Shown piece by piece: positions 25,721-35,640 of a DNA stretch of 64,000 nt. Positions within the stretch are counted from its first letter, which is position 1, and every line of letters starts with the position of its first letter. The notes below the pieces were generated by a model that was not told where the DNA came from, did no database searches, and worked only from the letters and a program-made list of their open reading frames with translations. Origin of the DNA: Pycnopodia helianthoides (taxonomy: Eukaryota; Echinodermata; Asteroidea; Forcipulatida; Asteriidae); contig CM063258.1 of NCBI GenBank assembly GCA_032158295.1, positions 935,001 to 999,000 on the forward strand, given 5' to 3'. A program made the position numbers and the translations under genes.

Positions 25721-26632
25721 ATTTCCTATTTCAAATATCCGTTGTTTTTTCTACTGTTCAAACACACAATACATTTAAGAAACATGTTGGACAAGACATT
25801 GAACATGTCTGGACTTTTTCAAAAAGAGGAGGGACAGGGCGCTACTATTTTACTATTTTTCCAATTTTTTTGCTATTTTTTCCAAGACGGCGCCATGCTC
25901 AATATGACTGGCCAAGGTATATTTATTCACAGATTTGTGCTATTTTAGTGTACTGATACAATGTATGACAAAACAAATGATTTGTTTCATTTGAGTCAAA
26001 TTTTTCCTGTTTTTTTTTTTGGGGGGGGGTCCTTTAAAAAAAAAATAATAAAATAGTAAATAGTAAAAAAAGGAGGCGGCGACCAAAAAGGAGGCAGGCG
26101 GGGACGCTAAACATGTTTGTTTTTTTTACTCTACCTTAGATAGAGGTCCAGTTGCCCATCTTGCAGCGGTGCTGCACAATCTTTGATCAGTCAGAAGTGT
26201 TATATTTTAAGTTTTATTTAAGATAAAATGATAAATTACGCTACAAAATAAAATAGATCAGCAATTTCATCTAGCCAAGAACCCCATGAAGAGAAGACAA
26301 AGAAGGACGTTTCTGCTTGTTTAGAAAACAGCAACAAAACAAAGGCTCTCACAACAACAGAAAACATTGCACACAACAAGTTAAAAGTTGTTTTTTTTTA
26401 AAGATAGACCTACTTAAAAATACAAAAAATAGACCATCAAAGCGCATTAATTATTAGCTGCAAGCCAACAGACCGAGCAGAACACAGAGTAAGCTCTTAA
26501 AAAATGAACTAAATATTACATTATTTTAAACTTTGCCTTCCTTCAGCAGAGGCAAAAAATGAAGAGAAATAGTTTGAAAAGTCCCACAACCCATAAGTTT
26601 TACAGAAGCGATAGTTTTCTAACCTGCATTCC
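25721..26632. other. Gene-free AT-rich stretch with repeat remnants
   Basis: Homopolymer runs near 26010-26060. A dispersed word TAGATAGAGGTCCAGTTGCCC at 26140 recurs at about 48370. CTAGCCAAGAACCCCATGAAG at 26272 recurs at about 60474. No gene seen. Confidence 0.4.
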
Positions 26633-27020
26633 CTTAAAGGAACATTGGTAAGAAAAAAACTTGTAAAATATACTTTTTGATCACAGATTCACATAAAACT
26701 TACACGGTCTAATGATGATGATGGTAGAAAACATCCCTTGAAATATTTCTGTCTGAAATGCCATATTTGATGAGAAATGAATAAACTAATTTTCCGATTG
26801 GAGTTTATCGCTCAGTGAGCGTTTTATTCATTTGTTGAATCTATATGATTTCATGCAAATGTGTAATCGGTTTTTCATTATTTTCTCGTGACCCAGATGG
26901 CCGATCGATATCAAACTTCTACAGGTTTGTCAGTTTATGTATATGGTGGATTACATAAAGTGCTTACACTGCCAGCAACTGTTTTGTTAGCAAAAACCAA
27001 TTCTGTAATGTTCCTTTAAA
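26633..27020 (+). mobile_element. MITE family C, copy 3
   Basis: Starts TTAAAGGAACATTGGTAAG with a deletion of the ACAGA part of the usual end; the right end is intact (CCAATTCTGTAATGTTCC). Central hairpin around GCTCAGTGAGC is present. Confidence 0.8.
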
Positions 27021-28376
27021 AGTTAGAACCATACTTTGTAATGACTCGCAATTTTTTTTGTGAGAGCCTACTTGTTATAAAGATGGTAATGGTAGTAAGC
27101 ATCCTGCAAAATTATTTTGACTGAAATGCCTCCGTTGATTAGAACTCAATAAAAGTATTCTGAAAGAATTGAATCTTCAAACATTGCTTAAAGGCAAGTT
27201 TTGTAGTTTCAAATTTGGTGGTGTCTGTTTGTGAATGCTGCAGCCAGAGATGCGGTTGGTACTCGCTGTCACCTCACTAAATGTGGATGGATTTGACGTT
27301 CTTGATGAAAACACCGTGATAGTTTTTTTTGCTGTTTTCTAAACAAGTACACGCTGTACTCAGCCAAAACTTTTCACAGGTGACTTTTATTGTATCTTCA
27401 TTAATAATTTGGCGTATAAATCAACATTTCGTCGACAAAAACCAATCTATGAACCCTACCTTTAAACCGGGGAAGAAAAAATACACGTACGGAAATTGGA
27501 GTGTAAGGTTTACCTGTACTTTTAATAGCATAAGTAATATCCATTAGCCATCATTACTCTGCCATCACTATCGGCAAACTTTTTCAAACACATTGGTCTC
27601 TCATGGCACTCGATTACACTGAAGAGTATTCCCAAGCAGACATCTACAGATGGCAAAATTGGACATCAGGCGAGGAAAGTGCAGTGCATTTATATTATTA
27701 TTATTTTTTTTCATCTCAAATCCTACGAAACGATTGCAAGTGGAAAATTTCAGAGGGCCTTTTTTTATCATTTTGAAATGAAGAGAAAAGACGTTGACAA
27801 CATTATCCGACGTGTAGGGAGATCCGGATGATAATTGGAAAGTAATTAAACTTAGACCTTTTGAGGTAGTCTGTTTGGTGAGAATGTATGAAATCTGTCA
27901 TATGCAGTCGTCGGACATTTTTATAGAATAATCTTCAATTCTAAAATCATTTCAGTTCAATCATATCCTACAGGGTTTTGATGGCACCGTGCGCCGCTTG
28001 TATTAGTACTTTTTAAGTCCGGAACTGTTATAATGGAGTAAATTCGCCTGCCTAGAACTTTCTGGAATGAGAAATTTCTTACGCTTACCTGAATTCAGAC
28101 ATTTTAACATCTGCCTGATAAACAAAACAAATTCTGTATTTTTCTCCGGATTGAATATTTCATGCTTGTTGATCTACTTCCCTAGCGCTGAGGATACTGT
28201 TCCCCAAAGCTCCTTGGAATCTATTACACCAAGGGTTACCAAAAGGTGGAAATGATATAATTTCAATGTACCTCCTGAGATCTGGATGCCAGTTTCAGAC
28301 TTTTTTTCAGCAATGACTCTCACCTTTGTACTTCAGTTTCTGAGGTTTTTCGTTTTTTGGGTTGTTGGTTTTTTAA
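27021..28376. other. Gene-free stretch, mostly unique sequence
   Basis: No exon or repeat recognised except that 27040-27180 loosely resembles family C internal words (GATGGTAATGGTAG, CTGAAATGCC). The rest is a possible regulatory tract with nothing decisive. Confidence 0.25.
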
Positions 28377-28760
28377 AAATGTAAATGGGTTCGAATCCCG
28401 TTCGGGGCACACTCGCATCCTTGTCTAAGCCTCTTTGCTTTAAATGCTTCCCAACACCAAGGAGTAAATGGGTACCTGGAAGGGTGGAGATTGTTGAGTC
28501 AATGAGATTGGTGGTTAAGTCACCGTAGTGAGGGTTCGAATCCCGTTTGGGAGACACTCGCGTCCTTGTCTAAGACAATGCTTCCCAACACCCAGGAGTA
28601 AATGGGTACCTGGTAGGGTGAGATTGTTGATGTGAATGATTAGCAACTTGTACGCCCATTCGGTTGCCGGTGCTGCATACTCCTAAGGAGTTGGGATGGT
28701 TTCAGGAATGCCTGAGGATAAATAGTGGTTAGAATACTGTAAGGCCCTTTGAGGGGCCTA
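28377..28760 (+). mobile_element. tRNA-derived SINE with duplicated box B segment
   Basis: GGGTTCGAATCCCGTTCGGG at 28387 and GGGTTCGAATCCCGTTTGGG at 28530 are two box B segments, each followed by ACACTCGC-TCCTTGTCTAAG and GGAGTAAATGGGTACCTGG. So it is a tandem of one SINE body, and the second unit continues to GAATACTGTAAGGCCC. Confidence 0.7.
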
Positions 28761-28799
28761 CTTGGCTTGACAAAATGCGTAATAAAAGCACATTGTTTT

Positions 28800-28912
28800 A
28801 TTGTTAACCCTGATTCAAAGCCTTAGCCTGAGCCACAGCCAAACCAAAGCCAAAGCCATAGCCAAACAGTAGCCAAAGCCAAACTGTTTCGAAAAAGGGC
28901 CCTTCATATGTA
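28800..28912. mobile_element. Foldback repeat family N (CCAAAGC-rich), short copy
   Basis: Runs of GCCAAAGCCA / GCCATAGCC ending in TTTCGAAAAAGGGCCC. Related copies with both arms are at 34370-34495, 49010-49182 and 53187-53347. Confidence 0.5.
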
Positions 28913-29345
28913 ATACATGTACTCTGTTTGATGAGTGAAGTAAAACTGTTTTGCTCATTTAAGATGCAGCCAGGTATGGCCAACTTTTCCATGCTAAGTT
29001 TTCCATCTGGACTTGACGCATCAATCCCTGGTCCACTGTCTAAAATGTCATCAATTCAGCTGGGTGGTTTCCATCATGGGTTCCACACTTCTGTCCTCGC
29101 TAATCAATTGGGACTTGAGGGGGTCATCCAGGGGTCTGGTGTCTTCTCAAGCAGAGAGAGAGGGACTTTCATTTTGAGCCGATTTTTGTCACAGTTAATG
29201 GCCGAGGTGTAGGCGTGAGGTGGTGGATTGACTGACATGCTGACCTTTAGTGTATTAATTAATCAGGTTTTTCGGTGAGCTTAAAAGCCACGGTTATAAA
29301 CCGTGAGCCCGTTGCTTACATGTAAATCACCCTCTATTGGAATCT
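28913..29345. promoter_or_regulatory. Candidate conserved non-coding element
   Basis: Unique, balanced-composition sequence. It includes TTGACTGACATGCTGACC (three TGAC steps, Meis/TGIF-like), TGTATTAATTAATCAGG (paired TAAT) and GGTTATAAACC. An open frame of about 94 codons crosses it (28928-29212), but it shows no family features or splice logic. Confidence 0.3.
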
Positions 29346-29448
29346 TCCTAGCGGTTTGTGCGCAGGTCTTGTTTTGCAAAAATTTGGTTAAGGAGCAATG
29401 TCAAAGGACATGTTTTTTGAAGGCCAAATGGCTTGTGACGTCACTCTT

Positions 29449-29700
29449 GAAGGCAAAGTATACCTTTGGTTTTTGGAACTGTGCAAATACTTTAATCCTA
29501 TATAAATGTAGGTACAGTAAAACTAACCTGGGGAAAATTTTCATTTCAAAAGGTGGTTGCGTTTTTGAGATATCGCCGAAAATCTGGAGTGGTTATGTCC
29601 ACGCAGGAAGAATGATCCCTAATTGGAATACAATCTGACAAATGTTTCATGCAAAAACCATTTCTCAGATTGAAACTTTGTTGAATCCCTTTTCTCTTAG
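29449..29700 (+). mobile_element. MITE-like family A, left-part copy
   Basis: AAGGCAAAGTATACCTTTGG through AACCTGGGGAAAATT, GAGATATCGCCGAAAATCTGG and CAGGAAGAATGATCCC. Truncated at the right like the copy at 25479. Confidence 0.7.
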
Positions 29701-29973
29701 AAACAAATTTTGAAAGTTTAAAACAAAATGTTTGTTGAACTTTTAGGAGATTTGCAATCGAACAACTATTTCTGTAATGAAACCAGGGATGCCTCATAAG
29801 TGAACTTATTACTCACTGTAGCTCACAAGACTGGGGAAACCTGTAAACAATTATATGAGTTGTTGGGAATGTAAAACTAAGTGACAATCAATATTTTCTG
29901 ATCTTGTGATATGTCTGAGTAATTGTATGCAGTTTAGGGTGGCCATGTAAAAACAAAATACGTGCATTTTGAC

Positions 29974-30075
29974 ACGTGCGTACTAAGCGCATACTAAGCG
30001 GTACTAAGCGCGTACTAAGCGCATTCTAAGCGCGTACTAAGCGCGTACTAAGCGCGTTCTAAGCGCGTACTAAGC
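29974..30075 (+). repeat. 11-bp CpG-rich minisatellite, nine units
   Basis: Unit GCGCGTACTAA, with variants GCGCATACTAA, GCGCATTCTAA and GCGCGTTCTAA and one unit short by one base. It starts right after a CACGTG E-box (29973-29978) and ends at GCACCC. The CpG-rich unit is unusual in otherwise AT-rich DNA. Confidence 0.9.
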
Positions 30076-30554
30076 ACCCAACAAATTTTGAAGGTTTTAA
30101 ATAAGTGTGCGCGCAGAGCAGTCAATTATGGTTGGCCAATCAGCATTGTTTTCGGTGCTTCCCTTCCAGGGGTAAGTGACGAGAGGTATCGATTCGGCGC
30201 TCTGCCATGGTAGGGAGGGTGTTTCAGCTCATCTGCGGATTGCCAGTCTGCCCAAATGCTTACAAAGAGCACCCTTTATTGAATTGTTCCCAATACATGA
30301 GGGAAATGTTTTGGATTCTTCTGTTGTATATTTCCCATCGGTGCAGATCGCCAGAACGGATGTGATAAAAAAAATCAACAATACTACACTTGTTGTCAAT
30401 GTTCATTCTTTATCATTTGTTTTCTTTTTAAAATATTTAGGTTTTGGAATGCTTGAAGTGTCCCTTGCTGTGTAACTTTGATTTCATTGTGTTTTTCTTT
30501 CGCCATTTTAAACGCAGCTTTTTCTTGGGGGATTTAAGTCTTACATATTGTTGA
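30076..30554. other. Gene-free stretch
   Basis: Unique sequence; an open frame of about 99 codons at 30176-30475 has no recognisable domain. Nothing else seen. Confidence 0.25.
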
Positions 30555-31402
30555 CTAAAGAGGGGCTCGAACTTCAAGGTTCAATTCAGTTTTTAAATGC
30601 ATTTATTTTCCAATAGATAGAGTTCTTGGAAAGGTGGAAAACGTATTTCGTCTCCTCATTTTAAAACGATGTAAAATGCAATGGAGTGTGATAACCTTTC
30701 AGTGTAATTTTTGCCCAAAACCAAAAAGATCCAATGACATCACAGATCAAAAACGTGGGTCTGTACATTTTTGTGCAGGAAATGTTTTAGTTAATCCCTG
30801 AATTTTGATGATATACGATCAAAAAGCGCTGAATTTGATCTTTTGTCTGCTGCGAAAATTCCTCTTCGGAGTACAGACCCATTTGTCACTGATGGCCAAT
30901 GGAGCGTCATGTTTTAAATTCGCTCTGAAAGAGTACAAAATAAAATTACATTTTACACCATTTTAAAGGCAGGATAAACCTTTGGTAGTTGTCAAAGACT
31001 AGTGTCCTCACTTGGTGTACCCCAACATATGCGTAAAATAACACACCTGTGAAAAATTTGTGCTCAGTTGGTCATCGAAGTTGCAAGAAAATAATGAAAG
31101 AATAAACACCCTTGTTGCATAGAATTGTGTGCTTTTAGATGCCTGAGAAAGGTTAGGGTCTTTCTAAGGTTCAAATATTTTAGTGAGAAATTACCTTTTT
31201 CTCAAAAAACTAGATTACTTCAGAGGGAGTCGTTTCTCACAATGTGTTATGCTATTAGCAGCTCTCAGGTGCTTAATTACCAAAAGTATCCACTGCTCTT
31301 AATGTGCGGTTAGAGTAATGTTTCCCCACTTCCATGAGGACTCCATTTATTGGGTAATTAGGGGATCGCAAAACTGAACTTGACCTTGAAGCCCCTCTTT
31401 TA
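30555..31402 (+). mobile_element. Repeat family F, full-length copy interrupted by family B
   Basis: Left end GAGGGGCTCGAACTTCAAGG and right end CCTTGAAGCCCCTC are inverted. A reverse family B copy (30966-31302) is inserted at TTTTAA, splitting the element. Removing it restores continuity with the copy at 651-1065. Confidence 0.7.
30966..31302 (-). mobile_element. MITE family B, reverse copy nested in family F
   Basis: Begins AAAGGCAGGATAAACC and ends GTATCCACTGCTCTTAA, with TTTTAA / CTTAA at the two junctions. This fits insertion at a TTAA site. Confidence 0.75.
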
Positions 31403-31792
31403 AAGGAATATTACAGAACTGGTTTTTGCTAACAAAACAGTTGCTGGCATGTAGCACTTTATGTAATCCACCGTTACATAAACTGACAAACCTGTAAAAG
31501 TTTGAATTCGATCGGCCATCTGGGTCACGAGAAAATAGTGAAAAACCGAATCCCACATTTGCAAGAAATCATATAGATTCAAAAAATAAAATAAAACGCT
31601 CACTGAGCGATAAACTCCAATCGGAAAATTAGTTTATTCATTTCTCATCAAAAATGGCATTTCAGGCAAAAATATTTCAAGGGATGTTTTCTTCTATCAT
31701 CATCATTAGACCGTGTAAGTTTTGTGTAAATCTGTGATCAAAAAGTATATTAACAAGTTTTTTTCATACCACTTCTGTAATGTTCCTTTAAA
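31400..31792 (-). mobile_element. MITE family C, copy 4 (reverse)
   Basis: Starts TTAAAGGAATATTACAGAAC and ends CTTCTGTAATGTTCCTTTAA. It abuts the right end of family F with no spacer. Confidence 0.8.
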
Positions 31793-32130
31793 GTTGTAAT
31801 ATCTCTTTTTGACGTATGTAGTGAGTATTAAAGATAAAAATTAAGAACTTTGGAAATCCAACCTGGGAAAAAACATAAAAACGATTAATTAACTATTCAC
31901 CGTCAAATAAAAATTGAAGCCGCCAAAAGTCATCAAGCCAAAAAAAAAAAAAACAAGTTAAAAACCTCCAAAGCGCAAAGCTTAAACAAACGACCTCCAT
32001 CCCCCCAACTTAAAAAAAAAAACAGCAGTTAAATGTCCCTCTCTAATGAAAGAATGCTTAATTCGAGAAACGGTTTAAAACAATCCATCAAAAAAGACGT
32101 CGAGTCCTCAGCCAGCAATGTACTTATATG
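31793..32130. other. Gene-free AT-rich stretch
   Basis: Poly-A runs and no recognisable feature. Confidence 0.3.
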
Positions 32131-32462
32131 AAAATGGTCACTTCAATTAACGTTATGACTCGCAAGCTTGTGTTGTAGTGGAGAGTCGCGCTGCACGTTT
32201 TCCCCCCGCTCAGCGTCAACATGTGGAGCCCATTAGTCACAGCTTATTGCACATTATTATTAACTGACATTTCTCGTCTGCTTCTCAGCTTAAGTCTCCA
32301 CAATATCGTTTACCTCTTCCAAATTCGACTTAATCCCACCATAATTCCCTTAATACCGATGACCTGCAACGTCCAGGAAAGAAATAAACCACCAAATTCC
32401 AAAAAACATAACGGCGAAAGTCGGGACGAGAGAAGTCGAAAGCGACAGCTCTTAGTCAAACC
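32131..32462. promoter_or_regulatory. Candidate conserved non-coding element
   Basis: Repeat-free, with many homeodomain-type sites: CCATTAGTCACAGC, TTATTGCACATTATTATTAAC, CGACTTAATCCCACC (K50/Otx-type TAATCC), ATAATTCCCTTAATACC. Bounded by a family E MITE on the right. Confidence 0.35.
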
Positions 32463-32708
32463 AGGGCCCAATTTCATGGAGCTGCTTAAGTAAAAAATTT
32501 GCTTAAGCACGAAAATAGCTGCTTATTTTACACATGTTACTGGCCAAAATTTCATGCCTTATACATTGCTTGTGACTGGTATTTAGCTGTTGTTTACTTA
32601 GCATAACAATTAGTGTATAGTCTTGGCCGGTAGTCTGATTTTACTAAGCAATGATTTTTTTGCTTAAGCAAAATTTTGTGCTTAAGCAGCTCCATGAAAA
32701 TGGGCCCT
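32463..32708. mobile_element. MITE family E, copy 3
   Basis: GGGCCCAATTTCATGGAGC at the left and GCTCCATGAAAATGGGCCC at the right are a clean inverted end. The interior is longer than in other copies. Confidence 0.8.
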
Positions 32709-32939
32709 GGTGTTGTGGTTGAATTCTTCATACAATCATCGCTTTGAAGTTGTGTTGCTGTCGAAAACCAGGGTTTAATAAACATAGAACAATGTTTTTT
32801 TCTTTTCAAAATAATATTCTGTATTATCAGTTTTTTTTCTTCAAAATAATATTCTGTATTATTAGGAGCAGTTCAGACCAGAGTAGTGTGGAGGGGTTGG
32901 TGTTTATTTATTTATTTATTTATAGTTTTAAAATATTTT

Positions 32940-33450
32940 TGGGGGGGGGGGGTGGGGGTCTCTGTTGCCCTGGTCTTGGCCTTGGTGCCCCTTTCAAAAG
33001 TTTTCCACAGACTTTTAAGATTTTCTCTTGCCTGATACTTCACAAGGGCATCAGAAGCATTTGCTCCTGCCGCATTGCCCTGGTCATTGCCCTGGTCATT
33101 GCTGGCCTGGTCATTGCCTTGGTATGCCCCTTTGGTCATTGCCTCGGTGCCCCTTGGTCATTGCCTTGGTGCCCCTTGGTCCCTTGCCTTGTTGCCCCTT
33201 GGTCATTGCCTTGGTGCCCCTGGTCATTGCCTCCGTGCCCTTGGTCATTGCCTTGGGGCCCCTTGGTCATTGCCTGGTGCCCCTTGAATGTGGTCCAGTA
33301 TGACTTATATTTATTTTCCTCATAGAGGTGGCCCTTTACTCAGGTAACCTTAACCTTTCAACAAACGAAGCATCAGACCCATTTCCCAATGGAAGTGCCC
33401 TTTCGCAAAATGAAAATGGCCACTCCCTCTCAAAGATGAATTTTTAGGCT
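32940..33450 (+). repeat. Family J copy expanded by an internal minisatellite
   Basis: A poly-G run and GTTGCCCTGGTCTTGGCC open the element, and GAAGTGCCCTTTCGC and CCCTCTCAAAGATGAA close it. Between them 33060-33290 is a tandem array, so this copy is several times the usual length. Confidence 0.75.
33060..33290 (+). repeat. Minisatellite, unit about 22-23 bp
   Basis: About ten imperfect units of the form GGTCATTGCCTTGGTGCCCC with spacing variants. It reads open in several frames, producing false ORFs (SLPWCPLV-type repeats). Confidence 0.85.
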
Positions 33451-33956
33451 CGGCGGAAACACAGTTCCAAGGTCGCGAACATGAACGCGCCTTCATGTTG
33501 TTTTTCATCGTACTTGAGTCGCAGCGTCTAATGTAATTGTCGACTAGGATTATTTTGACTGCCCTCACTGATGCGCTTAAATCAAGGAGCTGACACTCGC
33601 TAAGAAGCAGCTGTGTTATCGATTCAGAAATAAAGTTCAAGTAACACCTGAGCTTTGTTTGTGTGTGTGTCGCCAAGCGGGTGATTTCTCAGGGTTTTAC
33701 CCTGATTTGAGGATTTTCTCAAAATCTTATTGAGCCTTTATGTTTTCTTGAAAGAAGTAAAGCATTCACCAAAGGGAGAAAGAAATAGTCCACATTGTGT
33801 CCAATCTGTAGTTTTGTATTTCTGGTGATGCACAGAGTCTGTAAACCTCCTGAATTGTAAACATCTGGAGGTAGGAGGTCTAGAATAAGGATTCAGGCAC
33901 GCACACCGGTTGTCAGGAATGTTCACATATGTCAAATCTCATCCCTGAGTACAGGC
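33451..33956. other. Gene-free stretch
   Basis: Mostly unique. 33805-33870 is the short dispersed repeat also at 18170 and 48440. Confidence 0.35.
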
Positions 33957-34095
33957 CTGGCGCAATTTCACGAAACTTTACGCAACTGCGAAGTCCACTT
34001 GCGCAACATTTATTGCGTAAGTTGTGCAACACAATAAATCTTGGACAAGCAGACTTACGCAGTTGCGTAAAGTTTCTTGAAATCGGCTGCTGTAG
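33957..34095. mobile_element. Foldback MITE family L
   Basis: GCGCAATTTCACGAAACTTTACGCAACTGCG is mirrored by CGCAGTTGCGTAAAG + TTTCTTGAAATCGGC. Inner arms TTGCGTAAGTTGTGC also pair. Ends resemble the GATTTCACAAA ends of 1557-1720 and 18355-18512. Confidence 0.75.
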
Positions 34096-34250
34096 TTTCA
34101 TCATAGAGAGGGCAAGGCGGCCATTTTCATTTTGAGAAAGGGCACTTCCGCTGAAAATCTGAAAGTCTATGGGAAACTTTGAAGGGGGAAACCAAGACCA
34201 TGGGCTACAGGGGCCATGGCCTCTGTAGCCTCTGTGTAATTGTAGGCCTG
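34096..34250 (-). repeat. Dispersed repeat family J (reverse)
   Basis: GGCCATTTTCATTTTGAGAAA, GGGCACTTCCGCTG, AAAGTCTATGGGAAAC and GGCCATGGCCTCTGTAGCC match the reverse of 12424-12592. Confidence 0.7.
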
Positions 34251-34369
34251 AGTAGAATTATTGCCTCATTGATTCAGTGAGTACTCCTTAAAGAGAAAAT
34301 GGAAACATTCCAAAGATTGATTTCTGTCATTGTGTGGCCATGTTGTTTTTTGTCCCGTTGGAATCAAAG

Positions 34370-34495
34370 GCTCTTTTCAAAAATCACGGCTTGGGCTTGA
34401 GCTTAGTCTAGGCTTGGGCTCTTTAGGGCACACATTTTTTCAAAATGGCTGGCAAAGCCAGAGCCGAAGCAATGAAGCCGTGTTTCGAAAAGGCC
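34370..34495. mobile_element. Foldback family N
   Basis: GGCTCTTTTCAAAAATCACGG pairs with CCGTGTTTCGAAAAGGCC. Inside are GGCTTGGGCTTGAGC and GCCAGAGCCGAAGC. Confidence 0.65.
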
Positions 34496-34529
34496 TGTAA
34501 CCAATCTGAGGCTTGGAGGAAATTAGTCG

Positions 34530-34660
34530 GGCTCCTTAAACAACTCAAGTTGTGGTGTTCTGATCAGCAGAGTGTGGGTTCCAGTCCCGGTCGTGACACT
34601 TGTGTCTTTGAGCAAGATATTTTACCAATAATTGCTTTGTCCTTGGGATGGGACATTTAG
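34530..34660 (+). mobile_element. tRNA-Leu-like SINE fragment (type 2)
   Basis: GAGTGTGGGTTCCAGTCCCGG with CGTGACACTTGTGTC then GCAAGATATTTTACC matches the box B and body of 17780-18128. The 5' part is missing. Confidence 0.6.
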
Positions 34661-35479
34661 CTGTAGGTCCGGTGTACTAGGATTGGTAGCAAAAGAACCC
34701 AGAACACTTATCGTAGAAGAGTAGGGGTTAACCCTGGAGTTTCTGGTTCACATAGCGAGCACCCTTGTTTACAGATTACCTCAGGCTTATGAGCTACAGT
34801 GATTAAATTCACCTGAGGCATCCTTCATTACAAAATAATAATAAAAAAACCTTGGTTGGCACAAACTCATTCTGTGACAGAAAGCAATAGAATCTGCAAT
34901 AGAAAGGTTTATAAAATCAATTTAAAAAAAAAATGGTAAGTGATGACTGCTGCCCTCTATTGACCAAACTTGTTACTTTATATTCAGTTCAATTATTCAG
35001 GACACCTTTGAGCCGAAAACCATCATAGAGAATTTGAACCAGTTTGCTCCTCCATCGACCAATGTTAATCCATCATTAAAAGCTCCCTGTACTTTTCTTT
35101 GCAAAGTTAGTGTGGGAATTATTTGTCTCCCCCCAGAGTTTACATCGGAAAAGTTTCACACACACGGGACTGAATGTTTATCCAGTAAGATTTTGCTGAA
35201 TTAAAGACCGCAGTCCTTAGGAGCCCAAGGGGAAACAATGAAGGATTTCCCCCACGGCGTAAGCTACGTTCTTGTCAAAAAGGGCCCGAGCAGATGCGGT
35301 GTGAAAAAAATAATATTTCTCTCCAAAACAACACTCTTAACTCTCGGGACTCCCCTTGGAATACCTCCTCATCATCTTGGGTTGCGGTTCCCGTAGAAAC
35401 CCATCACCTTTACCGGCTGTCTTGTTCCATGTGTTCTTGTTAGCTTTTATGGGTAGTGATTCTTATTTCACCGAATACC
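34661..35479. promoter_or_regulatory. Gene-free stretch with a candidate regulatory tract (35000-35400)
   Basis: 35000-35400 is repeat-free and compositionally balanced, with CCAATGTTAATCCATCATTAAAAGC and TTTGCAAAG sites. A reverse CTCF-like core (TGCCCTCTATTGA) lies at 34951-34963. No exon recognised. Confidence 0.25.
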
Positions 35480-35640
35480 AGACTATTTTTTTGTATCATC
35501 CAGCTTCGCGTTTGGTTGAAGCCGCTTTGAATTCAGCGACTTCGGCTACGGCTTATGGCTTTCGGCTGAAGCGACAACATTTGAGAGTGGGAGTTTTGGG
35601 CGGTCTGGCCACAGCCTCTGTCCAACCCATCAATTTAGAC
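35480..35640. repeat. Imperfect foldback (GAAGCC/GGCTTC-rich)
   Basis: TTGGTTGAAGCCGC, GCGACTTCGGCTACGGC and TTTCGGCTGAAGCG pair among themselves. Probably a diverged relative of family N. Confidence 0.4.

Noticed and set aside
28928..29212. 94-codon open frame with balanced composition
   Set aside because: No family resemblance, no splice signals in a consistent phase, and it sits in the gene-free tract. Kept only as a candidate non-coding element.
33060..33290. Possible CRISPR-like spaced repeat
   Set aside because: Units are contiguous and variable, without unique spacers, in an animal genome. It is a minisatellite.
32744..33325. Longest open frame in the window (193 codons)
   Set aside because: Its second half is translation of the 33060-33290 minisatellite and of repeat family J. 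There is no domain, and all three frames stay open for the same reason.
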